Source: Candidatus Parepulonipiscium sp. PG-Nuni2H_MBin01
GTDB lineage: Bacteria > Bacillota > Clostridia > Lachnospirales > Cellulosilyticaceae
Reading direction: 5' to 3'
Assembly (NCBI GenBank): GCA_001994995.1
Contig: MDJM01000056.1
Location: 1-56,428 of the forward strand
Length of the DNA stretch: 56,428 nt
The notes under the pieces are model-generated. The model saw nothing but the letters and a program-made list of their open reading frames with translations, was not told the origin of the DNA and ran no database searches. Made by a program: the position numbers and the translations under genes. This document shows positions 25,682 to 33,734 of this stretch, piece after piece (position 1 is the stretch's first letter; each line of letters starts with the position of its first letter).

Positions 25682-26044
25682 GATAAATAACACTCCTATA
25701 AAATGTAAGTAACATTTTTATTATAACATGTAAGTACTCATTATGTATAGAGTAAAAATGAATATTTATAATTAGTATACTAGTTATTTATTCCATCAAA
25801 GTTCACTGCGTTTTAAATTAAGTTTATTTAGGTTATGAGTAATTTTTAAACTAAAATATAATACATTGGTATACAACATCAATTTTAGAATAATTTAAGA
25901 ATATAATAATAAGTTTTTATAATAAATTACTAATTTAATGCTTTATTAATTATATTTTACGTATTTTCCACCACTATCGTTATTTATCCCATATATAACA
26001 GGGCTTGTAAATACTATGTGGTAAGTCATAAAAGGAGTGTTGTA
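25682..26044. other. AT-rich intergenic region without recognisable genes
   Basis: About 360 bases of very AT-rich sequence precede the GH31 remnant. I see no open frame of note and no clear promoter. AAAGGAGTGTTG just before 26045 is the surviving ribosome binding site of the pseudogene. Confidence 0.5.
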
Positions 26045-26480
26045 ATGGAAATTTGTTCAACAGTTAAGAATATAGAAATTAAGGATACAGAAATTTTAGT
26101 TACTACTAATTGCAATAAAATAAAAATAGTTTTTGTTACACAAGATATAGTTAGAATACGCGCGTCGTTTAACTCGGAGTTCGCGGAAGAATCATAAGTT
26201 TTAACTACAACTGCTTGGGAAGATAGATTAGACCATTTGTTTGAAGGCGAACGCACTAGAATAGAGCCTGTAAAGCCAGAAGTCATACAAGATGATAATA
26301 AGATTATATTTAGTACATGTAAACTAAAATTAGCTCTACATAAGGAAGAAATTTGAACAGTCCACACAAGGATGGTATTATAGCCAAACTAAAAAAGCTG
26401 CAATAATTAAGTATAATAATATTCCAGATGGATATAAACTAACAGTGTCGTTTGAAACATTTGACATGATTGGAATGTAG
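26045..26480 (+). pseudogene. GH31 alpha-glucosidase/xylosidase remnant with internal deletion
   Basis: A good ribosome binding site and ATG at 26045 open a frame that reads DIVRIRASFNSEFAEES and then, after an in-frame TAA, VLTTTAWEDRLDHLFEGERTRIEP. This is the N-terminal domain of GH31 glycosidases of about 650-700 residues. After a further stop, another frame reads GWYYSQTKKAAIIKYNNIP and ends TVSFETFDMIGM, which looks like the family's C-terminal beta domain. The whole catalytic barrel is absent. I infer one large internal deletion plus a nonsense mutation. It lies upstream of uxuA, as expected for a glycoside-degradation operon. The C-terminal match is less certain than the N-terminal one. 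Confidence 0.7.
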
Positions 26481-26545
26481 CATATAGCCCTTGACGATTG
26501 TCAGGGGCTTGATAGTAATTTAAGTTTAGAAAGGAAATGATAATT

Positions 26546-27604
26546 ATGCAAATAGGATTTAGATGGTATGGTGAAGGCAATGATAGTATATCTTTACAAG
26601 ATATTAAGCAAATCCCGGGAGTAACAAGTATAGTTTGGGCACTGCATAATAAGCAAGCAGGCGAGGTTTGGGAAGTTGATGAGATTAGCGAGGTGGCACA
26701 GCAACTTAAGCCTTATGGATTTAATATGGATGTAGTAGAATCTGTAAATGTTCATGATGATATAAAAGTAGGATTGCCTACTAGAGATAAGTATATTGAA
26801 AATTATAAACAAACACTTAGAAATCTTAAACAATTTGGAGTAAAAGTAGTTTGTTATAACTTTATGCCAATTTTTGATTGGACTAGAACAGACTTATTTC
26901 ATCCATTACCAGACGGCTCTACTGCGCTTTATTATGAAAAAGATAAAATTATGGAAGACCCAAAAGAAATGGCAGATTATATCTTAACTAACTTAAAAGG
27001 CATGACTTTTCCTGGCTGGGAACCAGAGCGAATGGCTAAGTTAGATGAGTTATTTGAGTTATATAGGCCTGTAAGTAAACAGCAGTTATGGGAAAATCTA
27101 AAATATTTTTTAGAGGCGATTATGCCTACTTGCCAAGAGTGTGATATTAAAATGGCAATTCACCAAGACGACCCACCATGGGATATTTTTGGTCTCCCTA
27201 GATTGTTAGTTGATGCACAGGCGATTGATTATTTTTTAAAGTTAGTTGATAATCCATATAGCGGGCTTACTCTATGTTCTGGCTCTCTAGGTGCAAACCG
27301 TAATAACGTTGTGGCAGATATAGTAAAAAAACATTGTGACAGAATTTATTTTGCGCATATTAGAAACGTTAAACATTATGATAATGGCGATTTCTCAGAA
27401 GTATCTCATAGAGACTGCGATGGAGATGTTGGTATATTAGATATAGTTATAGCCTATCATCAAGCTGGATTTAAAGGCTATATTAGGCCAGACCATGGTA
27501 GGCACATTTGGTCAGAGCAATGTAGACCTGGTTATGGATTATATGATAGGGCATTAGGAATAATGTACATTTTAGGTATATGGGATAGTTTAGATAGACA
27601 ATAG
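26546..27604 (+). CDS. uxuA: Mannonate dehydratase
   Basis: This 352-residue protein has the length and sequence blocks of UxuA (xylose isomerase-like TIM barrel, Mn/Fe-dependent): FRWYGEGNDSISLQDIKQIPG at the start, then HQDDPPWDIFGLPR, and HIRNVKHYDNGDFSEVSHRDCDGDVGI, with metal-binding His, Cys and Asp residues in these stretches, and GYIRPDHGRHIW near the end. It dehydrates D-mannonate to 2-keto-3-deoxygluconate in hexuronate catabolism. The ATG at 26546 matches family starts; an ATG three codons upstream is only two bases from the AAAGG. It appears intact, although gene remnants lie on both sides. Its partner uxuB lies downstream. Confidence 0.95.
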   Translation: MQIGFRWYGEGNDSISLQDIKQIPGVTSIVWALHNKQAGEVWEVDEISEVAQQLKPYGFNMDVVESVNVHDDIKVGLPTRDKYIENYKQTLRNLKQFGVKVVCYNFMPIFDWTRTDLFHPLPDGSTALYYEKDKIMEDPKEMADYILTNLKGMTFPGWEPERMAKLDELFELYRPVSKQQLWENLKYFLEAIMPTCQECDIKMAIHQDDPPWDIFGLPRLLVDAQAIDYFLKLVDNPYSGLTLCSGSLGANRNNVVADIVKKHCDRIYFAHIRNVKHYDNGDFSEVSHRDCDGDVGILDIVIAYHQAGFKGYIRPDHGRHIWSEQCRPGYGLYDRALGIMYILGIWDSLDRQ

Positions 27605-27618
27605 GGGGAGCGTTCCCC

Positions 27619-27906
27619 CTAAGAAATAAAATAATGAGGCTTTGTTTCTATCAGTTGATGAAATACATTAAGACCAGTATAAATATGTGTTTTATATGCC
27701 TGTTGTGAACTAATAACGTCTTTATCTTTAATAAAATTGAATATGTCAGTATGTTCATCTAGTAGGAGTTTTAACTTGTCTTCAATTTGGGTAGAAACTA
27801 TTCTAAATCGCTGATAATCTGGAATAAGGTTAATTAGATAGAGCCAAAGCTCTCGTTTGTTACAGCTATCAAACAAAATTTCATGGAATGTATTATCTAG
27901 TTTAAA
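27619..27906 (-). pseudogene. GntR-family regulator remnant (FCD domain only)
   Basis: The minus-strand frame reads [20 protein letters not shown], then PDYQRFRIVS and LKLLLDEHTDIF: the middle and end of an FCD ligand domain of FadR/UxuR-type GntR regulators. The N-terminal winged-helix DNA-binding half is missing. The frame runs into the uxaC fragment at about 27901-27907 on the opposite strand, so its apparent first residues are antisense uxaC. Regulators of this group usually sense hexuronates or mannonate-pathway products and repress uxu genes. The loss predicts that the remaining genes are constitutive or under other control. Confidence 0.8.
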
Positions 27907-28255
27907 TCCAGCAGACAATGCTGTGCTTGCGTCTATGATTGGTAATTTTCAAACTGGCGGTATTGCAGGTAAAATGCAATTTGGTTCGGGCTGGTGGTTT
28001 ATGGATACAAAATATGGTATGATTAATCAAATGCGTGATTTAGCTAGCATGGGCTTATTATCAAAGTTTGTAGGCATGTTAACTGACTCTCGAAGTTATT
28101 TGTCATTTCCTCGGCATGAGTATTTTAGAAGAATTTTATGCAATGAGATAGGTAATATGGTGGTAAATGGCGAGTATCCTTATGATAAAGAAGTTTTAAA
28201 AGAAATAATAGAAGATATTTGTTTTAATAATATTAATAGGTATATCCGGAGGTAA
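27902..28255 (+). pseudogene. uxaC: Glucuronate isomerase, C-terminal fragment
   Basis: From 27902 the frame reads [60 protein letters not shown] and ends with a stop at 28253-28255. These are conserved C-terminal blocks of UxaC (about 465 residues), so only about the last 117 residues remain. The metal-binding N-terminal barrel strands are lost. The join with the gntR remnant falls in TTTAAA near 27901-27906. The 3' end is intact and uxuB starts three bases later, so the original order was uxaC-uxuB. It cannot make an active isomerase; the organism would need another copy. Confidence 0.9.
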
Positions 28256-28258
28256 TTT

Positions 28259-29824
28259 ATGAAATTAACAAACGATTTATTTAATCAAACACAAATGTGG
28301 GAAGAAAAAGGTATTAGTGTACCTACATTTGATGTATTAAAAATGCGTGAGAACACTAAGCAAAATCCAACATGGGTACACTTTGGCGCAGGGAATATTT
28401 TTAGAGGTTTTATAGCAGGTATACAAAATACTTTGTTAGAGAAAGGATTAGTGGATACAGGCATTATAGCAGTTGATACGTTTGATGAAGACATTATTGA
28501 TAACATTTATAAAAAATATGATGATTTAGTATTGCTAGTGAAATTAAAGTCAAATGGCGATATGCAAAAGCAAGTTTTGGCTGGAATTGGTGAGAGCGTT
28601 AAGGGTAGTGACACAGTTAGATTAAAGCAACTATTTGAAAACCCGACTTTACAAATAGTTAGTTTTACAGTAACAGAAAAAGGATACCAAGCAACTGCTG
28701 TAGATATTGATAATGGGCCAGATAAGCCAGTGCATGCTATGGGAGTGCTATGCAGTTTGCTATTAGCTAGATTTAAAGCTAATCAAGCTCCGATTACGTT
28801 AATATCTATGGATAATTGCTCAAATAACGGTGAAATACTAAAAACTGCTGTTAAGGATATAGCTTTAGGGTGGGTGAAAAAAGGGTATATAAATCGTGAT
28901 TTTTTAGATTATATTTTAACAGAAACTCTAGTAGCATTTCCGTGTACTATGATTGATAAAATAACTCCACGCCCAGCTAAGGAAGTTGAAGACGAATTAA
29001 CTAAGCTTGGGATTGAAGATATTTCGCCAATTGTTACTAGTAAAAATACGTTTATTGCGCCATTTGTAAATGCTGAGGTTGCTGAATATTTGGTTATAGA
29101 AGATAAGTTTACAAATTCTCAGCCTCCGTTTAAGGAAGTTGATGGGGTATATGTAACTGACGGCAATACTGTTAAACAAGTGGAGACTATGAAAGTAACG
29201 ACTTGCTTAAATCCACTGCATACAGCATTAGCAGTATATGGCGTAATTTTAGGCTATGATAGAATTTATAAAGAGATGGAAAATCCTATGTTAAAAACTT
29301 TAGTAGAAAAAGTAGGGTTAGAAGAAGGAATGAAGGTAGTTGTTGACCCGCTAATTATTAATCCTAAAGAGTTTATTGATGAAGTAATTTATGAAAGGTT
29401 TACTAATCCATTTATCCCAGATGACCCAGCGCGTATAGCTACGGATACTTCTCAAAAAGTTAAGATTAGATTTGGAGAGACTATTAAGGAGTATATTAAA
29501 AGCGATAAACTGGATGTAAATGATTTAACGTATATTCCTCTTGTAATAGCTGGCTGGCTTAGATATTTAATGGGCGTAAATGATAAAGGGGAGCATATTA
29601 CGTTAAGTCCAGACCCACTAATGACGCAGTTACAATCTAAGTTGCAAAGCGTTAAATTAGGCGGTAGTTATAATGGGGAAGCTAAAGCCATTTTAAGTGA
29701 CGCGCAATTGTTTGGAGTGGATTTAGTGGAATGTGGTTTAGCTAGCAAAATTGAAGAGTTATTTAAAGAGCTAATTGCTGGCGTAGGAGCAGTGGAAGCA
29801 ACATTAAAAAAATATTGCGCATAA
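28259..29824 (+). CDS. uxuB: Fructuronate reductase (mannitol dehydrogenase family)
   Basis: This 521-residue protein has the long-chain polyol dehydrogenase layout: a nucleotide-binding half with VHFGAGNIFRGFIAG (about 38-52), SFTVTEKGY and, in the middle, ISMDNCSNNGEILK and FPCTMIDKITPRP; a C-terminal helical half with KVTTCLNPLHTALAVYG carries the catalytic Lys/Asn/His region. Polyol dehydrogenases of this type in Firmicutes reduce fructuronate to mannonate with NADH. GGAGG precedes the ATG; the gene follows uxaC by three bases. It appears intact and, with uxuA, would complete fructuronate-to-KDG conversion, but the local isomerase is broken. Confidence 0.93.
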   Translation: MKLTNDLFNQTQMWEEKGISVPTFDVLKMRENTKQNPTWVHFGAGNIFRGFIAGIQNTLLEKGLVDTGIIAVDTFDEDIIDNIYKKYDDLVLLVKLKSNGDMQKQVLAGIGESVKGSDTVRLKQLFENPTLQIVSFTVTEKGYQATAVDIDNGPDKPVHAMGVLCSLLLARFKANQAPITLISMDNCSNNGEILKTAVKDIALGWVKKGYINRDFLDYILTETLVAFPCTMIDKITPRPAKEVEDELTKLGIEDISPIVTSKNTFIAPFVNAEVAEYLVIEDKFTNSQPPFKEVDGVYVTDGNTVKQVETMKVTTCLNPLHTALAVYGVILGYDRIYKEMENPMLKTLVEKVGLEEGMKVVVDPLIINPKEFIDEVIYERFTNPFIPDDPARIATDTSQKVKIRFGETIKEYIKSDKLDVNDLTYIPLVIAGWLRYLMGVNDKGEHITLSPDPLMTQLQSKLQSVKLGGSYNGEAKAILSDAQLFGVDLVECGLASKIEELFKELIAGVGAVEATLKKYCA

Positions 29825-29829
29825 ACATC

Positions 29830-29864
29830 AAAAAGAGTACGCCTATGTACTCTTTTCTTTTTTT
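29830..29864 (+). terminator. Bidirectional terminator between uxuB and the BspA-like gene
   Basis: AAAAGAGTAC and GTACTCTTTT arms followed by CTTTTTTT; A residues on the left side give a T run for the minus strand. Confidence 0.85.
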
Positions 29865-29876
29865 ACAAATTTTTAT

Positions 29877-30815
29877 CTACAAAACTAAGTTGGCACAGTC
29901 TTTAAAAGCAGACTCAGCAATTTCTTTAATGCTATCTGGTATTACCACTTTAGTTAAACTAGTGCATCCTTTAAAAGTAGAAGATTGAATTTTAGTTATG
30001 CTACTAGGAATTTCTATGCTACTTAAAGCACTACAATACATAAATGCGGCTGAACCAATTTCGATTACGCTACTTGGTATAACTACTTCTTGCAAACTAC
30101 TACAACCATTAAAAGCCGCTGAACCAATTTCAGTTACACTATTTGGTATGTTCACTGAAACAAGGTTATTACAACCATTAAAAGCTGCAGCAGCTATTTC
30201 AGTTACGCTATTTGGTATATCAATAGTTTGTAGGTTATGGCAATATATAAAAGTAGCTGCGCCAATTGCCGTTATAGTATTTGGGATATTAATTTTAGCT
30301 AAATTACTACAATCATAAAAAGCGCCTGCTCCAATTTCCACTACGCTAGGTGGTATAATAACTTCTACTAAACTACTGCAACCTGAAAAAGCACCCGCTC
30401 CAATCTCAGTAACACTTTCTGGTATGTTTATTTCTTTTAATTCACTACAACCCGAAAAGGCACCTGCGCCAATTTCTGTAACACTATTTGGTATATCCAC
30501 ACTAACTAACTTTGTACATCCTTTAAACGCCGTATTATAAATTGAATTAACTGAAACTCCATTAATTGTATCTGGTATGTTAGCACAAGTTATAGAATCA
30601 TGCACATCTAAAATAGTTCCTGTCTCAAAATCGAATAGTATCGCGGCATCTGTTATTCCATCTAAAGTAATCCACTCAGTAGTTTTAATCTCAAATTCAA
30701 GCTCGCCTATATCAGGCTGAATGGTTGGTTCTGCTGCGTTAGCAAAAATTACACTAGATGCACTTAAAGAAAAAGCTAATACGCTGGCTATCATTTTTTG
30801 TGTGTGTTTACTCAT
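29877..30815 (-). CDS. Secreted BspA-like leucine-rich repeat protein
   Basis: The product is 312 residues from the ATG at 30815 (GGGGGGA upstream); an ATG five codons earlier overlaps that site. It has a signal peptide (1-28, ending FANAAE), a short region containing the VNSIYNTAFKGC beginning, and then about nine 23-residue LRR_5 (BspA, Treponema pallidum type) repeats of the pattern IPNSVTEIGAGAFSGCSSL (about 100-310), which reach the C terminus. Each repeat has a conserved Cys in the GCxxL turn. The repeats are very similar at DNA level, so recombination between them is possible. BspA repeats usually serve adhesion or binding. There is no wall anchor. Confidence 0.88.
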   Translation of the reverse strand: MSKHTQKMIASVLAFSLSASSVIFANAAEPTIQPDIGELEFEIKTTEWITLDGITDAAILFDFETGTILDVHDSITCANIPDTINGVSVNSIYNTAFKGCTKLVSVDIPNSVTEIGAGAFSGCSELKEINIPESVTEIGAGAFSGCSSLVEVIIPPSVVEIGAGAFYDCSNLAKINIPNTITAIGAATFIYCHNLQTIDIPNSVTEIAAAAFNGCNNLVSVNIPNSVTEIGSAAFNGCSSLQEVVIPSSVIEIGSAAFMYCSALSSIEIPSSITKIQSSTFKGCTSLTKVVIPDSIKEIAESAFKDCANLVL

Positions 30816-31081
30816 TTTTATTCCCCCCATAAAATTAATATTTTTAGTTTTCTGAAAAGTCTATTGCTTATGTATATGCTATAAGCTGCTTACTAGTTAC
30901 ATTATACACTTTTTCTTATCATTATACAATACGATTTTGACAAATTTTTTGGTTTTATGATATTTTTTTACACTAACTTTTCTATTACTAACTAATTGCT
31001 TAGTACGTTGTATATATTTTCCAATTTATGGCTATTATATACACGTAGAATTTAAAAAATAAGATTATTGGAGGAAAAATT

Positions 31082-33061
31082 TTGTTACCAAATAAATATC
31101 AATGGAGATTACAGCAGTCTAGTGGTGATATAATAGAACATATAGTTAAGTCTCGTAACTTGGAGCTTTACCCTAGTGTAGAACATTTATATGACCCTTT
31201 TTTACTAAAAGGTATGGACAAAGCCACTTCGCGTATACTAAAAGCAAAAGATTCTGGGGAATCTATTGTAATTTATGGCGATTATGATGTGGATGGCATT
31301 ACTAGCACTGCTATTTTATATATGTTTTTAACTTCTATTGGTTGCAATGTTAGTTATTATATCCCAAATAGGATGACAGAAGGATATGGATTAAATGGCA
31401 ATGCTATAAGAAGTCTTAGCCCTGCTACTCTTATGATTACTGTGGACACTGGGATTGCTGCGGTTAATGAGGTGGATATTGCTAACGAATGTGGCATGGA
31501 CGTTATTATTACCGACCACCATGAATGTCAGGAAAATTTACCACTAGCCTATTGCATAATTAACCATAAGCAAGCTGATTGTAATTATCCAACTAAAGTG
31601 CTTGCTGGTGTGGGCATTACGTTTAAGTTAATTTGCGCTCTTGCTAGCCAATTAGGCGTTTGTGATAGCGTTTGGCAGTACCTTGATATTGTTGCTATTG
31701 GAACTGTTGCTGATATGGTGGGGCTAGTAGATGAAAATAGAATTTTAGTTTCTCTTGGTTTTAAAGCTATGGAAAACTCTAAAAATCTTGGCTTACGAGC
31801 TTTACTTTCTATAGTTAACCCTAAAAACAATAAAATTACAGCAGGTTTAATAGGCTATCAAATCGGCCCTAGAATTAATGCGGTTGGTCGTCTAGCTGAT
31901 GCAAAGTTAGGTGTTAAGCTGTTAACGGCTACTGATGAAAATGAGGCTAGGGAAATTGCTAATCAGTTAGATGAAGAAAATACTAACCGTAAAAATACTG
32001 AAGACGATATAGTAAAATGTGCTAATCTATATATTGATGCTAATATTGATTTAACACATGATAAAATTGTTATTGCAGCTGGTGAAGGTTGGCATCATGG
32101 CGTAGTTGGTATTGTGGCTTCGCGTATTTTAGCGCGCTATTATAAACCGACTGTCATTCTAGGCTTAGAAAATGGCGTGTATTCTGGCTCCTGCCGCAGT
32201 ATTGAAGGCTTTAACGTTTTTTCGGCTCTTTGTGAGCATAAAGATTTATTTGTGAAATTTGGCGGTCATGAGATGGCAGCTGGTTTAACTATAACTGAGG
32301 ATAACTTAGAAGCATTTATTAGTGGTATGAAGGCTACTGCTAATGAACTAATTAGTGATGAGATGCTAATTCCTAAGTTAGACATTGACTTAGCCGTTAA
32401 TATTTGTGACTTAAATATGGATATATATAATCAGCTTATGTTACTACAACCATTTGGGATGGGCAACGAAATGCCAATATTTCAAGTTGAAGGGATAGTT
32501 GCAGAATTTAAGCCTATTGGAAAAAATTTAGAACATCTTAAACTAGTTATAAAACAAGATAATAGAATTCTTCAAATGGTTGGATTTGGTATGGGCTATT
32601 ATGCTAATCATTTATCTAAGGGGGAAACTGTAATAGTTGCAGGTGAACTAAGTAAAAATGAGTGGAATAATAACGTTAGCTTACAATTGATTATAAAAGC
32701 AATACGCTCACCAGATATTAATAAGTTTTTCATGGATTTGTACAAGGAATATTTACCTTGTGAAAAGGAAATAATAAATCAGTACGCTGATAAAATGATA
32801 CCTTCTTATAATGATTGTAAAATTATATATACCTTTTTTAAAAATTATTCATCTAAAGAAATGGCTATTAATAGAGCTATTCATTGTATAGATAATATGT
32901 CAGAGTATAAACTACTTAAAATTTTAGATATTTTTGTAGAGCTTGGGTTTATTTCTTATAAATTAACCGATGAAATTATTTATTATGATATACTAGAAGC
33001 ACCAAAAACCAAATTAGAAAATTCTATTATATTTATGAATTTGCAGCAATTAATTGTTTAG
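31082..33061 (+). CDS. recJ: Single-strand DNA exonuclease RecJ
   Basis: This 659-residue protein starts at a TTG with a strong TTGGAGG eight bases upstream; no better ATG exists nearby. The DHH nuclease motifs are intact: IVIYGDYDVDGITS (motif I), TVDTGIAA, TDHHECQ (motif III), AIGTVADMV (motif IV), then DHHA1 with GEGWHHGVVGIVASRI, SGSCRS and FGGHEMAAGLT. An OB-fold domain follows (about 455-545), and a C-terminal extension of about 110 residues ends the protein. RecJ is a Mg/Mn-dependent 5'-3' exonuclease in recombination and mismatch repair. It is followed after 12 bases by apt and then relA, the classic Firmicutes order. Confidence 0.95.
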   Translation: MLPNKYQWRLQQSSGDIIEHIVKSRNLELYPSVEHLYDPFLLKGMDKATSRILKAKDSGESIVIYGDYDVDGITSTAILYMFLTSIGCNVSYYIPNRMTEGYGLNGNAIRSLSPATLMITVDTGIAAVNEVDIANECGMDVIITDHHECQENLPLAYCIINHKQADCNYPTKVLAGVGITFKLICALASQLGVCDSVWQYLDIVAIGTVADMVGLVDENRILVSLGFKAMENSKNLGLRALLSIVNPKNNKITAGLIGYQIGPRINAVGRLADAKLGVKLLTATDENEAREIANQLDEENTNRKNTEDDIVKCANLYIDANIDLTHDKIVIAAGEGWHHGVVGIVASRILARYYKPTVILGLENGVYSGSCRSIEGFNVFSALCEHKDLFVKFGGHEMAAGLTITEDNLEAFISGMKATANELISDEMLIPKLDIDLAVNICDLNMDIYNQLMLLQPFGMGNEMPIFQVEGIVAEFKPIGKNLEHLKLVIKQDNRILQMVGFGMGYYANHLSKGETVIVAGELSKNEWNNNVSLQLIIKAIRSPDINKFFMDLYKEYLPCEKEIINQYADKMIPSYNDCKIIYTFFKNYSSKEMAINRAIHCIDNMSEYKLLKILDIFVELGFISYKLTDEIIYYDILEAPKTKLENSIIFMNLQQLIV

Positions 33062-33073
33062 GAGGACGAGCTT

Positions 33074-33586
33074 ATGGATTTAAAGACGCTTATTCGTGAT
33101 ATTCCTGACTTTCCAACTGAAGGAATTTTATTTAGGGATATTACTACATTACTACGGGAGCCAGAAGGTTTGCATTTTGCCATAGATGAAATTTGTAGAC
33201 GAGTAGAAGGCGTGAAATTCGACTTAGTATTAGGACCCGAATCACGGGGATTTATATTTGGCGTTCCAGTTGCGTATAAATTAAATAAAGGCTTTATTCC
33301 AGTTAGAAAAGCTGGTAAGTTACCTTTTAACACTCATTCACAAAGCTATGACCTTGAGTATGGCAAAAATACTTTAGAGCTTCATATAGATGCAGTGAAG
33401 CCGGGTCAAAAAGTTGTCATTGTAGATGACCTTTTGGCTACTGGTGGTACACTTAATGCTATGGTTAAGCTTATACAAAAGGCAGGCGGGGAAGTTGCTA
33501 TGATTGTATGTCTTATAGAACTTGAGGGGCTAAGTGGTCGTGAGGTTTTGGGGCATATACCTGTAGAAACTCTGATACAGTACTAA
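33074..33586 (+). CDS. apt: Adenine phosphoribosyltransferase
   Basis: At 170 residues it has normal APT length. The PRPP-binding loop is VVIVDDLLATGGT (about 115-127), and the hood and flexible loop segments LGPESRGFIFGVPVAYK and RKAGKLPFNT are typical. It converts adenine and PRPP to AMP in purine salvage. The ATG follows AGGAGG; it lies 12 bases after recJ, and relA begins about 150 bases later, in the standard recJ-apt-relA order. Confidence 0.96.
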   Translation: MDLKTLIRDIPDFPTEGILFRDITTLLREPEGLHFAIDEICRRVEGVKFDLVLGPESRGFIFGVPVAYKLNKGFIPVRKAGKLPFNTHSQSYDLEYGKNTLELHIDAVKPGQKVVIVDDLLATGGTLNAMVKLIQKAGGEVAMIVCLIELEGLSGREVLGHIPVETLIQY

Positions 33587-33734
33587 TTCAATATAAGGTT
33601 AAGATTATTCTTAACCTTATATAAAGACTTAAATAGTACATATCAAATAAAAAATAGTATTGAAATATTCCAAAAAGTTAACTATAATAGTTAATTATAT
33701 ATCGAAAGTTATTCATTTTAAGGGGGTGCGTACA

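Noticed and set aside
26190-26200. Recoding or read-through at the in-frame TAA of the GH31 remnant
   Set aside because: More stops and the lost catalytic barrel show plain decay.
27857-28255. Treating the plus-strand frame as a complete small protein
   Set aside because: Residues before 27902 are antisense to the gntR remnant; the rest is only the C-terminal end of uxaC.
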